Below are positions 54,730 through 63,472 of a stretch of DNA of 64,000 bases, piece by piece. The stretch is from Pontibacter pamirensis (GTDB taxonomy: Bacteria > Bacteroidota > Bacteroidia > Cytophagales > Hymenobacteraceae). A model generated the notes under the pieces. It made no database searches and was not told the origin of the DNA. It was given only the letters and a program-made list of their open reading frames with translations. The position numbers were made by a program, and so were the translations under genes. Each line of letters starts with the position of its first letter. Within the stretch, counting starts at the first letter, position 1. Location: NCBI RefSeq assembly GCF_010015475.1, contig NZ_SSNI01000003.1, positions 124,001 to 188,000 on the forward strand, given 5' to 3'.

Positions 54730-55745
54730 TGCTTCGTTTCTTCATTTATCTCCGTCATAATCTCTCCGAATAACCTGATAGATTTTAGCCGGTCTTCGAG
54801 GGCATAGGTGGTGGATACCACTATAAGCTCGTTTACCTGCGTTTCTTCCAGAAATGCCTGAATTTGCCTTTTTGCAGTTTGCTTACTTCCTACAAAGGAG
54901 TATTTGAGCATCTGCTGCATAGAAGGGTGCTTCAATATTTCTTTCAACTCTTCGGTCATTTCTGCTGGTGGTTGTAAGGCATTTTTTGCCCCGGTTAATA
55001 CACCAAGGAACATCCTGATTAAGGTGGTGAACAATTTTTCTGCTTCCTCATCGGTATCAGCAACAAAAACATTCACCCCGGCTATAGTATAGGGGTGTTT
55101 CAGGGCTTCAGAAGGCTGAAACTCTTCGCGGTAAATTTTTAGAGCGTTAAATAAATGGGTGGATGCGAAGTGGCTTGCGAAAGCGTAAGGCAATCCCTTC
55201 TTTGCAGCTAAATGCGCGCTATCGGTGCTGGATCCCAATATGTAAAGCGGCACCTCTGTGCCTTCCGCAATAGTCGCTCTTACTTTCGAGCTTCTGTTTT
55301 CAAGAGAAAAGTAATCCTGGATTTTAATTATTTCCTGTGGAAAAGCCTGCGCAGCCTGCATAAAATCTGACCGTATGGCTTGCGCTGTTTGCTGGTCTGT
55401 ACCAGGCGCTCTTCCAACACCTAGATCAATGCGGTTGGGATATAAATGGGCCAAAGTGCCGAACTGTTCTGCTACAATCAGGGGAGAGTGGTTGGGAAGC
55501 ATAATACCACCCGAACCTACCCTGATGGTATGGGTGTTTTCTGCCACGTAACCGATCAATACGGAGGGAGCGCAACTGCCTATATGTTCAGCGTTATGAT
55601 GCTCTGCAAACAAATAGCGTGTGTAATTTAGTTTTTCAGCTTCGATTGCTAATGTCAGCGAATTGTTCAGGGTCTGTTTTATCGTGCCGCCTTGCGGAAC
55701 AAGTGCAAGTTCTAAGATAGAATATGCTATTTTTTGGTTATTCAT
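54726..55745 (-). CDS. LLM-class flavin-dependent oxidoreductase (intact)
   Basis: A 339-residue luciferase-like protein. It has YTRYLFAEHHNAEHIGSCAP at about residues 41-60, then VGSGGIMLPNHSPLIVAEQFGTLAHLYP, GVGRAPGTD and LYILGSSTDSAHLAAKKGLPYAFASHF, as in the LuxA-like group with a GRAPGTD motif. Members are flavin-linked oxidoreductases that often act on small organic or sulfur compounds. It is the first gene after the divergent promoter shared with the HxlR regulator, and it overlaps the next, decayed monooxygenase. The substrate is not known. Confidence 0.88.
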   Translation of the reverse strand: MNNQKIAYSILELALVPQGGTIKQTLNNSLTLAIEAEKLNYTRYLFAEHHNAEHIGSCAPSVLIGYVAENTHTIRVGSGGIMLPNHSPLIVAEQFGTLAHLYPNRIDLGVGRAPGTDQQTAQAIRSDFMQAAQAFPQEIIKIQDYFSLENRSSKVRATIAEGTEVPLYILGSSTDSAHLAAKKGLPYAFASHFASTHLFNALKIYREEFQPSEALKHPYTIAGVNVFVADTDEEAEKLFTTLIRMFLGVLTGAKNALQPPAEMTEELKEILKHPSMQQMLKYSFVGSKQTAKRQIQAFLEETQVNELIVVSTTYALEDRLKSIRLFGEIMTEINEETKQ

Positions 55746-55847
55746 ATTTTGGCGCTGTCAATTTGTTGTTTGAAGAACAAACTCCATTTTTCCAGTTATC
55801 TGTTTTTGTTCCTATATATAAATGATGTTGCAAATTTACGGAAATTT

Positions 55848-55882
55848 ACTTTCCTTTGTATAGTACTTCCCTAAAGGAAAGT
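55848..55882. promoter_or_regulatory. Inverted-repeat operator between HxlR and monooxygenase genes
   Basis: ACTTTCCTTT and AAAGGAAAGT are perfect 10-bp arms separated by 15 nt, located in the divergent promoter. This fits a dimeric winged-helix regulator such as the adjacent HxlR protein, whose start is 24 bp away. Confidence 0.7.
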
Positions 55883-55905
55883 GATAAACTTATTATTGAA
55901 GACGT

Positions 55906-56256
55906 ATGGCTAATAAAATGGGCTATTTATCCTGCCTTGACACGGTAAAGCCGGTGCGGGATGCGATTGACGTGATTAGTGGCAAATGGAAATTACCGAT
56001 CATCATTTCTGTTATGACCGGCAATGAGCGGTTCACTGACATACAGGAGAGCATCCCTGGCATCACACCCAAGGTTCTGGCTAAGGAACTCAAAGACCTG
56101 GAGCAGCACCAACTGATCAAGCGCATTGTTATAGATGACTACCCGGTTAAGATCTTGTATAAACCGGAACCTTATGCCGATACTCTGACTCCTATCATCG
56201 ATGCCTTAAAGGGCTGGGGATTGAAACACCGGGAGAGGATTTTCAATAAGGAATAA
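55906..56256 (+). CDS. HxlR-family transcriptional regulator
   Basis: A 116-residue winged-helix protein. After MANKMGYLSCLDTVKPVRDA it has IDVISGKWKLPIIISVMTGNERFTDIQ, the HxlR core, then PGITPKVLAKELKDLEQHQLI and a C-terminal helix. Cys10 sits in the position where redox- or electrophile-sensing HxlR proteins have theirs. It is divergent from the flavin monooxygenase gene with an inverted-repeat operator between them. It probably represses the redox operon and responds to a reactive substrate. Confidence 0.9.
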   Translation: MANKMGYLSCLDTVKPVRDAIDVISGKWKLPIIISVMTGNERFTDIQESIPGITPKVLAKELKDLEQHQLIKRIVIDDYPVKILYKPEPYADTLTPIIDALKGWGLKHRERIFNKE

Positions 56257-56314
56257 CTTGGTAGCAATTATTCGGAAGGCAAAAAATCCTTGACTGAAAT
56301 CATGTACTGAAGCA

Positions 56315-56509
56315 TCAAATAAGGGGATCCAATGATGATAAAGACAGGATGCCGTGCTTTATGAGAAGCGCCTCCAGCGCCTCAAATTTGTTGCACTCAG
56401 TTTGTAGCTTCTCCTTCTCCGCCTGCAGCAGGAGCCAGCAGTCGCCGTTGGCGTGGTTCTGTGACACAAGCATTTCCCCTTTCTCTGTCAGCAGGCAGTT
56501 TATGTCCAA
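56315..56509 (-). CDS. Possible small hypothetical protein (64 residues)
   Basis: An ATG-to-stop frame reads MDINCLLTEKGEMLVSQNH, then a coiled-coil-like LLLQAEKEKLQTECNKFEAL and EALLIKHGILSLSSL. There is no upstream partner and no recognised family. It lies beside an IS3-like relic (56530-56610) and may be a fragment. Nothing else is seen in 56257-56314. Confidence 0.35.
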   Translation of the reverse strand: MDINCLLTEKGEMLVSQNHANGDCWLLLQAEKEKLQTECNKFEALEALLIKHGILSLSSLDPLI

Positions 56510-56529
56510 GTCAGGAAAGGAGGAAGCAA

Positions 56530-56610
56530 GATTAATGCAGCCTCCAGCGTGGACTGATATTTATCGTTTGAAAGGAGGCGTCAAGCAAGTATTTATTCAT
56601 CTAACTAATA
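56530..56610 (-). pseudogene. Possible third IS3 orfA-end relic
   Basis: On the minus strand AATAAATACTTGCTTGACGC, CTCCTTTCAAACG encodes LLDASFQT, resembling VDASFKHR of the relic at 400-590 and FDVSFKRM at 42476. Upstream similarity is weak. The homology is short, so the assignment is tentative. Confidence 0.35.
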
Positions 56611-56704
56611 ACAAACCTAACACCTTTGCTTCCTCCTACTAACTATACATAAGCTTCTGGAATGCGGCTGTTCTTCTAAGCCTTTAATACGTTTTACTAA
56701 AAGG

Positions 56705-56735
56705 AAAAAGCCCTGCAGCAGGACCACAGGGCTTT
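56705..56735 (-). terminator. Terminator of the fructan operon
   Basis: AAAGCCCTG and CAGGGCTTT form a 9-bp stem. On the minus strand it is followed by TTTCC and TTTTAG. It lies about 75 bp past the GH32 stop. A second perfect stem (ATGAGCCGGCA and TGCCGGCTCAT) lies at 56771-56804, directly after the stop codon, and may protect the 3' end. Confidence 0.75.
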
Positions 56736-56807
56736 CTGGTATTCAATGTATGATGATGCTGTACTATGATATGAGCCGGCAGTAGCATGCTGATGCCGGC
56801 TCATGTT

Positions 56808-58475
56808 TTAATTTGCTGGCTTATATATTGATTTCAGCTCCGTCATTTGTCCTGATGTAACTTTTAGCTCGCCATTATCAGCAACCAATCTCACCTGCGT
56901 AAATTCTTCATCAGGGAAGAAGATACTGGTCATCACTGTCTTCCCGCCATCCGCGAAAAGCTCCACAGAGGCCACATCCACTACTAAGCGCAGGTCAAAA
57001 GCCTTATCAGTTGATAACCTGGGGGCGTACTGGATACCTGTAAACTTATCTGAAAATTGATTTTCTCCGGCCTTGTCTCTGTTTATGTAATACTGTCCGC
57101 GGGTTGCATCAAAGCCTATCAGCACTTTCTGATCCTTTGCGTTTGAAAGCTCAACGGCAAAGGAACTCTGTGCCCCAACAGGCTCCACCTCCAGGTTTAA
57201 GTCGAAGGTGGACGTATTCATGGAAAGCTTCTCCGATACATCAAGTGCGCTGGAAACAGTCTGCGCTGCCAGCGTTTTCGTGGTGCCATAGATGTTCTCC
57301 AGCTCTTTCACCGGCATAGAAGCCACGCGTAAACCTGCCGGAGTGTTCACTAATTCCAGTGTACGGGCCACTGTCATGGCGCTTCGCCATTTTTCTGTTG
57401 GCACCACGTTGGCATAGTCCCAGTTGCTCATCCAGCCGATAAAAAGTTCGCGGCCATCCTCCTTCGGTACGTTCGACCAGGTGATACCGGCATAGTTATC
57501 GCGGCCATAATCTATCCAGATACCCTCCTGGCCTACTACAGTCGTAGCAACAGCAGGTTTTGCATTCAGGCTGGCCTCAAACTGCGGGTCCATCACAAAC
57601 TTGTTTCCGTCAAAGCTACCAAGAAAGTACTGTGTGCCGGAGCCTCCGTTAGGCGCACCAGGGTTAATGTTCACAATCAGCACCCACTTTTCCTCATCTG
57701 AACCTTCAACCTTCAGCTTGAACAAATCCGGGCATTCCCACACGCCACCGTGCGCGCCTACGTTAGCCCCGAAATCGCTTTCCAGCTTCCAGTCAATCAG
57801 GTTGGGAGAGGAATAAAAGCTGATATGGTCTTTTACGGCCAGCGTCATAATCCACTTCTGCCCTTCTTCATACCAACTCACCTTCGGGTCACGGAAATCG
57901 CGGATGCCTGGGTTCTTCAGCACCGGGTTGTTTTTATACTTCGTCCAGTTTCGGCCATTGTCCAGGCTAAAGGCAATGCCCTGCGTCTGGAAATCGTCTC
58001 TGCCTGCCTTTTCTCCTTCTGCATCATGATAGGTATAGATAGCGACCATGGCCGGATTTCCTGCTGTGCCCAGGCCAGAGGTATTTTTCACGTCCACTAC
58101 CGCACTGCCCGAGAAGATGGTGCCCAGGCTGTCCGGGTAAATGGCAATTGGCAGGTGCTCCCAGTTGATCATGTCCCTGCTGATGGCATGGCCCCAGTGC
58201 ATCGGCCCCCATACCGTGCTGTCGGGGTTATGCTGGTAAAACAGGTGGTATTCCCCATTGTGGTATACCATCCCGTTCGGGTCATTCATCCAGCCAGTTG
58301 GAGGGGTAAAGTGAAACTGCAGGCGGTGCTGTTCATCGGATATAGCAGTGGTAGCGGCTACTTCTGTGTTAGAATCCTCTACTGTTGCTTGGTTTGAGCT
58401 ACAGCTATAGAGTAATGTGCCAAGCGCGGCGAGCGCATATATTTTTTTTACTTGCATAGCAGCTTTTAATTTCAT
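56808..58475 (-). CDS. Family 32 glycoside hydrolase lipoprotein (fructanase)
   Basis: A 555-residue enzyme that cleaves beta-fructosides. The signal ends in LLYSC at Cys25. The five-blade propeller has the nucleophile in GWMNDPNG at Asp65, the transition-state stabiliser in FRDPKVSW, and the acid/base Glu in WECPDLF. A C-terminal beta-sandwich follows from about residue 400. All three catalytic motifs are intact. It is anchored in the membrane and faces outward. It is the last gene after SusD and SusC on the same strand, so it degrades fructan or levan/inulin oligomers brought to the cell by them. The exact linkage is not determined. Confidence 0.93.
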   Translation of the reverse strand: MKLKAAMQVKKIYALAALGTLLYSCSSNQATVEDSNTEVAATTAISDEQHRLQFHFTPPTGWMNDPNGMVYHNGEYHLFYQHNPDSTVWGPMHWGHAISRDMINWEHLPIAIYPDSLGTIFSGSAVVDVKNTSGLGTAGNPAMVAIYTYHDAEGEKAGRDDFQTQGIAFSLDNGRNWTKYKNNPVLKNPGIRDFRDPKVSWYEEGQKWIMTLAVKDHISFYSSPNLIDWKLESDFGANVGAHGGVWECPDLFKLKVEGSDEEKWVLIVNINPGAPNGGSGTQYFLGSFDGNKFVMDPQFEASLNAKPAVATTVVGQEGIWIDYGRDNYAGITWSNVPKEDGRELFIGWMSNWDYANVVPTEKWRSAMTVARTLELVNTPAGLRVASMPVKELENIYGTTKTLAAQTVSSALDVSEKLSMNTSTFDLNLEVEPVGAQSSFAVELSNAKDQKVLIGFDATRGQYYINRDKAGENQFSDKFTGIQYAPRLSTDKAFDLRLVVDVASVELFADGGKTVMTSIFFPDEEFTQVRLVADNGELKVTSGQMTELKSIYKPAN

Positions 58476-58589
58476 GAAAGGTAGTACCAGTGCATTACAG
58501 GTACTACCTTTCTGGTTTGTAATAATTTATTTAAACCTGATGAAGGCAGCTAAAAGTGCATGAAGTATCCTCAGCTGCCTTCTCCACTT

Positions 58590-60311
58590 TTACCAGTTAG
58601 GGTTCTGCTGATACAGTCCTTTGCTGAAGTCAAGCTGCTGTTGCGGAATCGGAAGGTATTCATCCCTGCCCTCTTGGAACTGCGCCTCTGTCAGGTACTG
58701 GCGTTTCTCCTCCTCCGTATCAAAATAAGAATTCATGGTTTCAGCGGCTACTCCCCAGCGCACTAAGTCGAAGAAGCGGATGCCTTCCATGGCAAACTCC
58801 AGACGTCTTTCCCAACGCAGGGCCTGCCGCGCAGTTTCCTGGGTCCAGTTAATATTCTCACCTGGCTTGTACGTCTCCACCTGAAAGTCAGAGATATAGT
58901 TACCGTCCGCGTCTATGAGCATTTCCGTACTGTTCTGTGCACGTTCCCGTAGCATGTTAATGATTGGAAGCGCCTCATCCTGGCGGCCCAGTTCTATGAG
59001 TGCCTCCGCTTTCCATAGCAGCACATCAGCAAACCGGATGATTATATTGTTCTTAGAACTTGCAAAGAAAGGGCCGACTCTGCGCAGGCAGGCACAATCC
59101 GGTTGCTGCACCTCCTTCATCGAAGAAAAATAGCCATAAAGCTGTGGGGTTCTGGCCCACGACTGGTCATACACTACGTTCGGCTGGTACTTCCATGGCT
59201 GCCCCGGTATACCCACCGTATGGTTCACTCTCGGGTCTACGGTATTAGCTCTGAAGTCCTGCGCTGTCACCAAATCAGTAGCATCGTAATTCTGGAACTC
59301 AGGTAATCCGTTCTGGTCGGTCCGAAAGGAATTTACCAGGTTCTGGCTCGGAATATTAAACCAGCAGCAACCGTATGTGTCACCCATTGGGTAATTGAGC
59401 GCAGTACCCATATCCACCCTGCCTGCCGGTGTACCGTCATCAATAGAACGCTGGATAGCAAAAACAGATTCCGGGTTGTTTTCATACTGCCACAGGAAGT
59501 TTTGCCCAAAGTCATTCACCAGGCCATACTGACCTGTGATTTCGTCTACCAGCGTGACTACCTGCTCCAGGTTATCCCTGTTTATGTTTACTACGTTGTG
59601 CTGGTCGTCCTGCTCATATGCCTGGTAAAGCAGCGTTTTAGCAAGGTAGGCTTTGGCCGCCCCCTGATCAACACGCCCTTCCTGCGGCACTGAAAGGGGC
59701 AGGTTCTCTGCGGCATACCTGAAGTCATCGGCTATTTTCCCCCACAGTTCATTGCTGGTATACTCCACATTCGATATCTGGGCATACTCCTCCTTTAACT
59801 TTGTTTCATCAATATAAGGGAACTGCTTGAAAAGGATTTTCAGGAGAAAATTAAAATGACCTCTGATGAAGCGCATTTCTGCCTGGCGCTGTATTTTCTC
59901 GGGGTAATCTTCTTCACTCAGTTCATTTATTCTGGTGAGCGCCTCGTTGGCTCTGGCAAGGCCTACATACAGCCTGAACCAAAGCGCATCTGTGGAGCCC
60001 TGGTTGGGCCTGTTAAAAACAAAGAGTTCGTAGTTATGGAAGTCGCCTACGTCTCCTGTTCCGCCGCCACCTTTGTAGGCATCGTCGGAGCGGACGCTGC
60101 CGTAGGCCCACATACTTCCAAATGGCACAGTCCAGTGGTCATTCCCGATGGCAGCGTAGGCTGCAATCACCATTCCGTCTACTGTTTCAGGTGTGTTCAG
60201 CTCGTCACCACTAACGGTGCCCTTTGGTTGATTTTCAAGAAAGTCATCGTTACAACCAACCAGTAGCATGGCTGAACTTAGAACGACAGTTAAATATTTT
60301 TTAAATTTCAT
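58590..60311 (-). CDS. SusD/RagB-family nutrient-binding lipoprotein
   Basis: A 573-residue lipoprotein with a signal ending in LLVGC (Cys20) followed by NDDFLEN. The tetratricopeptide-rich SusD fold is visible: ANEALTRINELSEEDYPEKIQ, AEMRFIRGHFNFLLKILFKQ, and the C-terminal VLLWKAEALIELGRQDEALP. The end has WERRLEFAMEGIRFFDLVRWG, the RagB/SusD signature. It binds the oligosaccharide and sits on top of the SusC channel. It starts 18 bp after the SusC stop. The fructan specificity follows from the neighbouring GH32. Confidence 0.93.
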   Translation of the reverse strand: MKFKKYLTVVLSSAMLLVGCNDDFLENQPKGTVSGDELNTPETVDGMVIAAYAAIGNDHWTVPFGSMWAYGSVRSDDAYKGGGGTGDVGDFHNYELFVFNRPNQGSTDALWFRLYVGLARANEALTRINELSEEDYPEKIQRQAEMRFIRGHFNFLLKILFKQFPYIDETKLKEEYAQISNVEYTSNELWGKIADDFRYAAENLPLSVPQEGRVDQGAAKAYLAKTLLYQAYEQDDQHNVVNINRDNLEQVVTLVDEITGQYGLVNDFGQNFLWQYENNPESVFAIQRSIDDGTPAGRVDMGTALNYPMGDTYGCCWFNIPSQNLVNSFRTDQNGLPEFQNYDATDLVTAQDFRANTVDPRVNHTVGIPGQPWKYQPNVVYDQSWARTPQLYGYFSSMKEVQQPDCACLRRVGPFFASSKNNIIIRFADVLLWKAEALIELGRQDEALPIINMLRERAQNSTEMLIDADGNYISDFQVETYKPGENINWTQETARQALRWERRLEFAMEGIRFFDLVRWGVAAETMNSYFDTEEEKRQYLTEAQFQEGRDEYLPIPQQQLDFSKGLYQQNPNW

Positions 60312-60329
60312 GATTACGTATTTTAAAGA

Positions 60330-63300
60330 TTAAAATGTAACGTTCAGGCCAAGTGTCAGTCTTGTTGGTCTTGGGTACTGGTCACCGGGCGTTTCAGGGT
60401 CCGGGCCTACAAATCTGTTGTCTCCCGAGTTATCCTTGAAAGTCAGCAGGTTCTCGCCGCGCAGGTACACTCTCAGGTTACTGACAAAGATTGGCGCCAG
60501 TACGGTCTCCGGAATCCTGTACCCTAGCTGCAGATGTCTTAGCTTGAGGTAAGAGCCGTTGTTGATGAAGTAAGTGGAAAGTCTTCTCTCATCGTTGTTA
60601 TCGGCCAGAGAAAGTGACGGAATAGTGGAGCCGGTGTTTTCTGGTGACCAGGCGTCCAGTGTACGCACTCCTGCGTTTTCCCCGTTGATAAACATGAAGT
60701 CCGTGAATAACTGGAAAGGCTGCGTGTTCACCTCTATGCCCTGCACTCCCTGAAAGAAGATGCTCAGGTCAAAGTTCTTGTAGTACAAGTTGGTATTGAT
60801 GCCATACTCAAAGTCAGGGTTGGCAACACCGATGTAGTCCTGATCCAGCACATCTATTACGCCGTCGTTGTTTAAGTCTCTGAACCGGATTCTACCTACT
60901 CCTTTACCTGGCTGCGTGGCATGCTGCCCAACTTCTTCCTCGTTCTGGAAAATGCCATCAGCCACATAACCGAAGAACGATCTGACGGAGTGACCCAGGA
61001 TGTTCTTCTCCACGTTTCCGGGGTAAGATCGGATCACATCATCAGGCAATTCTGTTATTCTGTCTCTGAAGGAACCGAAGTTTGCAGTAATATCGTAGCT
61101 GAAGTCAGTACCTAGCGTATTTCTGTAGCCTATTATAAATTCGAATCCTTTGTTTCTCAAAGAAGCACCGTTTGCCCATCGGTTCCCGCCCTCACCAATT
61201 ACGCCGATGTAGGCTGGCGAAATCAGGATATCTTCCGTGTTGCGCACGTAGTACTCTGCCGAACCAAATATCTTCTGCCCCAGGAACCCGAAATCCAGCC
61301 CAATGTTGGTTTCAGTAGTTGATTCCCATCGCAGTCTGTCGTTGCCGGTTTGTGTACGAACGTATCCGGATGGCAGCGTGCCGGTGTCGTTACCGCCTAT
61401 GTCGTATGCGGTTCCACCACTAGGGGCCCAGGTCTGGTCATCGCCATAATTCGCTTGGTACAAAGCATAGGTAGCGTAGTTCCCGATTTCCTGGTTACCT
61501 GTTCTGCCCCATCCTGCTCTTAGCTTCAAGTCAGAGATAAAGCTTAAATTATCAGCGATAAAGCTTTCGTTGCTCAGCCTCCAGCCCAGCGAGAAGGCCG
61601 GGAAAAGGCCAAACTGGTTCTCACTGCCAAAACGGGAGGAACCATCGTAGCGCAGGGTGGCAGAGGCCAGGTACTTTTCGTTGAAGGAATAGTTTACCTT
61701 ACCGAAGTATGACATCAGGGAATAGCCAAAGCCGCTACCGCTGTTGTTTCTGTTTCCTGTACCGGCATCCAGGTAAAAGTAATCATCCGTTTGCAAAGCG
61801 AACTGTTCCCTGTAGGCTGAGAAGCTATTGAAAGAGCTTTCCACTGCTTCCGTACCTGCCATAAAGTTAACATTGTGGTTGTCGGCCTGCAGGTCGTAGG
61901 TCAGTACGTTGTTCCAGGTCCAGCTCAGTAAATGCCCTTGCGATTGGTTAAGCGAATTGATGGGATTGCCCAGGAAGCCCCGTTGGTACCTTTTGCTGAT
62001 GTTCCGGGCAAACACACTTTCATAGTCAATACCGAAGTTTGTTCGGAGGTTCAGGTTCTTTACTATTTCCAGGTTGGCATGCACGTTACCGAAAACCTTC
62101 AGTGTATGCTCTTTATCAAGCAGGTTATCCTCAATAAGTGCTACCGGGTTGTCTCTGTCAGAGAAACCGCCTCCTATTGGTCCGGCAAAGCGGCCATCTT
62201 CTGCATACACGGGCAGTATAGGCAGTGCACGAACTGCAAGCATCATAGGCGTACCCCCGATACCATCCGGCATCGGTGTTTCACGCGCCTTGGAGATAGA
62301 CAGGTTTTCGCCGACGGTGAGCCTGTCGTTAAACATTTTATAGTTAGAGTTCAGGCGAGCTGTAATACGGTTGTAGTTGGAGCCCTTCAGAATTCCCTCG
62401 TTGTTATAGTAGTTCATGGAGAACCTGAAACCTCCGTTCTCGCCTCCCTGCGACACAGACAGGTCATGTGTATGCAGCACACCAGTTCTGAGAATCTCAT
62501 CAAACCAATCCGTGTTACCTGATCTGATACCGGCTCCCTCATCCAGCCACTCTGTTACGTTTACATTCTCCAGAATCGGGTTACCGTTGCTGTCTCTGCG
62601 CCAGATATAGGTATACTGGGCATTATCAGGGTCACGTCCGTCGTTCACGGCTGCACGCCACAAGGCTATACCGCGCTGATCTGTATCCAGCATGTCCAGC
62701 CTCGTCCCGAACCTTTCTACAGCTACGTTGGCATTATAATCAATGGTGAGCTCGCCTGATTTGGCCTTTTTGGTGGTTACGATGATTACCCCATTAGACG
62801 CTCTTGAACCATAGATGGAGGCAGAAGAAGCATCCTTCAGCACCTGCATTGATTCGATATCGTTCGGGTTCAGGTACTGCAAACCAGTAGTGGAGGGCAC
62901 GCCATCAATAATATACAGCGGGTTATTGTTTCCCAAAGTACTCGTGCCCCGCACCCGCACCTCTGTGTTTGGGTTAGGAGAGCCATCTGTGCTGATGTAC
63001 AAGCCGGGTACCTGGCCCTGCAGCGACTGCATCACACTCGGCGCCGGGTTATCCTGGATGTTTTCCATGTCCACCACCGCAACTGCCCCTGTCAGGTCAG
63101 CTCTTCTCTGGGTGCTGTAGCCAGTTACCACCACTTCGCTGAGTGTTTTATCATCTGTAGCAAGGCTTATTGCTAGCTGCGTTCTGCCCTGAATTGGCAC
63201 CTCCTGCGTAGCATACCCAATGTAAGAGAAAACAAGTGTGCCATTCACATCCGGTACCGGCAGGGTAAAACTACCCGTCGCGTCGGTGGCCGTTCCTATG

Positions 63301-63449
63301 GTCTCTTCGCCTTTGTACACAACAGTCACCCCTATCAGTGGCTCGTTGTCGGGGCCTGTTACCGTCCCGCTGACAGCTGTCCTGCCTTGTCCGTATACCA
63401 CGGGAAGGCTGGTCAGCAGCAACAGCATAATGAATAAAATCTTTTTCAT
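60330..63449 (-). CDS. SusC/RagA-family TonB-dependent transporter
   Basis: A 1039-residue outer-membrane transporter. A signal peptide ends at VVYGQ (residues 1-21). Then comes the carboxypeptidase-like N-terminal domain (VSGTVTGPDNEPLIGVTVVYKG), followed by the plug with VVVTGYSTQRRADLTGAVAVV and the SusC signature SASIYGSRASNGVIIVTTKK. The rest is the 22-strand barrel ending in LTLGLNVTF. It imports glycan fragments bound by SusD, using TonB energy. It follows a fructokinase-like gene by 23 bp. The four genes form one operon on the minus strand. Confidence 0.94.
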   Translation of the reverse strand: MKKILFIMLLLLTSLPVVYGQGRTAVSGTVTGPDNEPLIGVTVVYKGEETIGTATDATGSFTLPVPDVNGTLVFSYIGYATQEVPIQGRTQLAISLATDDKTLSEVVVTGYSTQRRADLTGAVAVVDMENIQDNPAPSVMQSLQGQVPGLYISTDGSPNPNTEVRVRGTSTLGNNNPLYIIDGVPSTTGLQYLNPNDIESMQVLKDASSASIYGSRASNGVIIVTTKKAKSGELTIDYNANVAVERFGTRLDMLDTDQRGIALWRAAVNDGRDPDNAQYTYIWRRDSNGNPILENVNVTEWLDEGAGIRSGNTDWFDEILRTGVLHTHDLSVSQGGENGGFRFSMNYYNNEGILKGSNYNRITARLNSNYKMFNDRLTVGENLSISKARETPMPDGIGGTPMMLAVRALPILPVYAEDGRFAGPIGGGFSDRDNPVALIEDNLLDKEHTLKVFGNVHANLEIVKNLNLRTNFGIDYESVFARNISKRYQRGFLGNPINSLNQSQGHLLSWTWNNVLTYDLQADNHNVNFMAGTEAVESSFNSFSAYREQFALQTDDYFYLDAGTGNRNNSGSGFGYSLMSYFGKVNYSFNEKYLASATLRYDGSSRFGSENQFGLFPAFSLGWRLSNESFIADNLSFISDLKLRAGWGRTGNQEIGNYATYALYQANYGDDQTWAPSGGTAYDIGGNDTGTLPSGYVRTQTGNDRLRWESTTETNIGLDFGFLGQKIFGSAEYYVRNTEDILISPAYIGVIGEGGNRWANGASLRNKGFEFIIGYRNTLGTDFSYDITANFGSFRDRITELPDDVIRSYPGNVEKNILGHSVRSFFGYVADGIFQNEEEVGQHATQPGKGVGRIRFRDLNNDGVIDVLDQDYIGVANPDFEYGINTNLYYKNFDLSIFFQGVQGIEVNTQPFQLFTDFMFINGENAGVRTLDAWSPENTGSTIPSLSLADNNDERRLSTYFINNGSYLKLRHLQLGYRIPETVLAPIFVSNLRVYLRGENLLTFKDNSGDNRFVGPDPETPGDQYPRPTRLTLGLNVTF

Positions 63450-63472
63450 GGTTAATCGTTTAGGAGTTAGAA

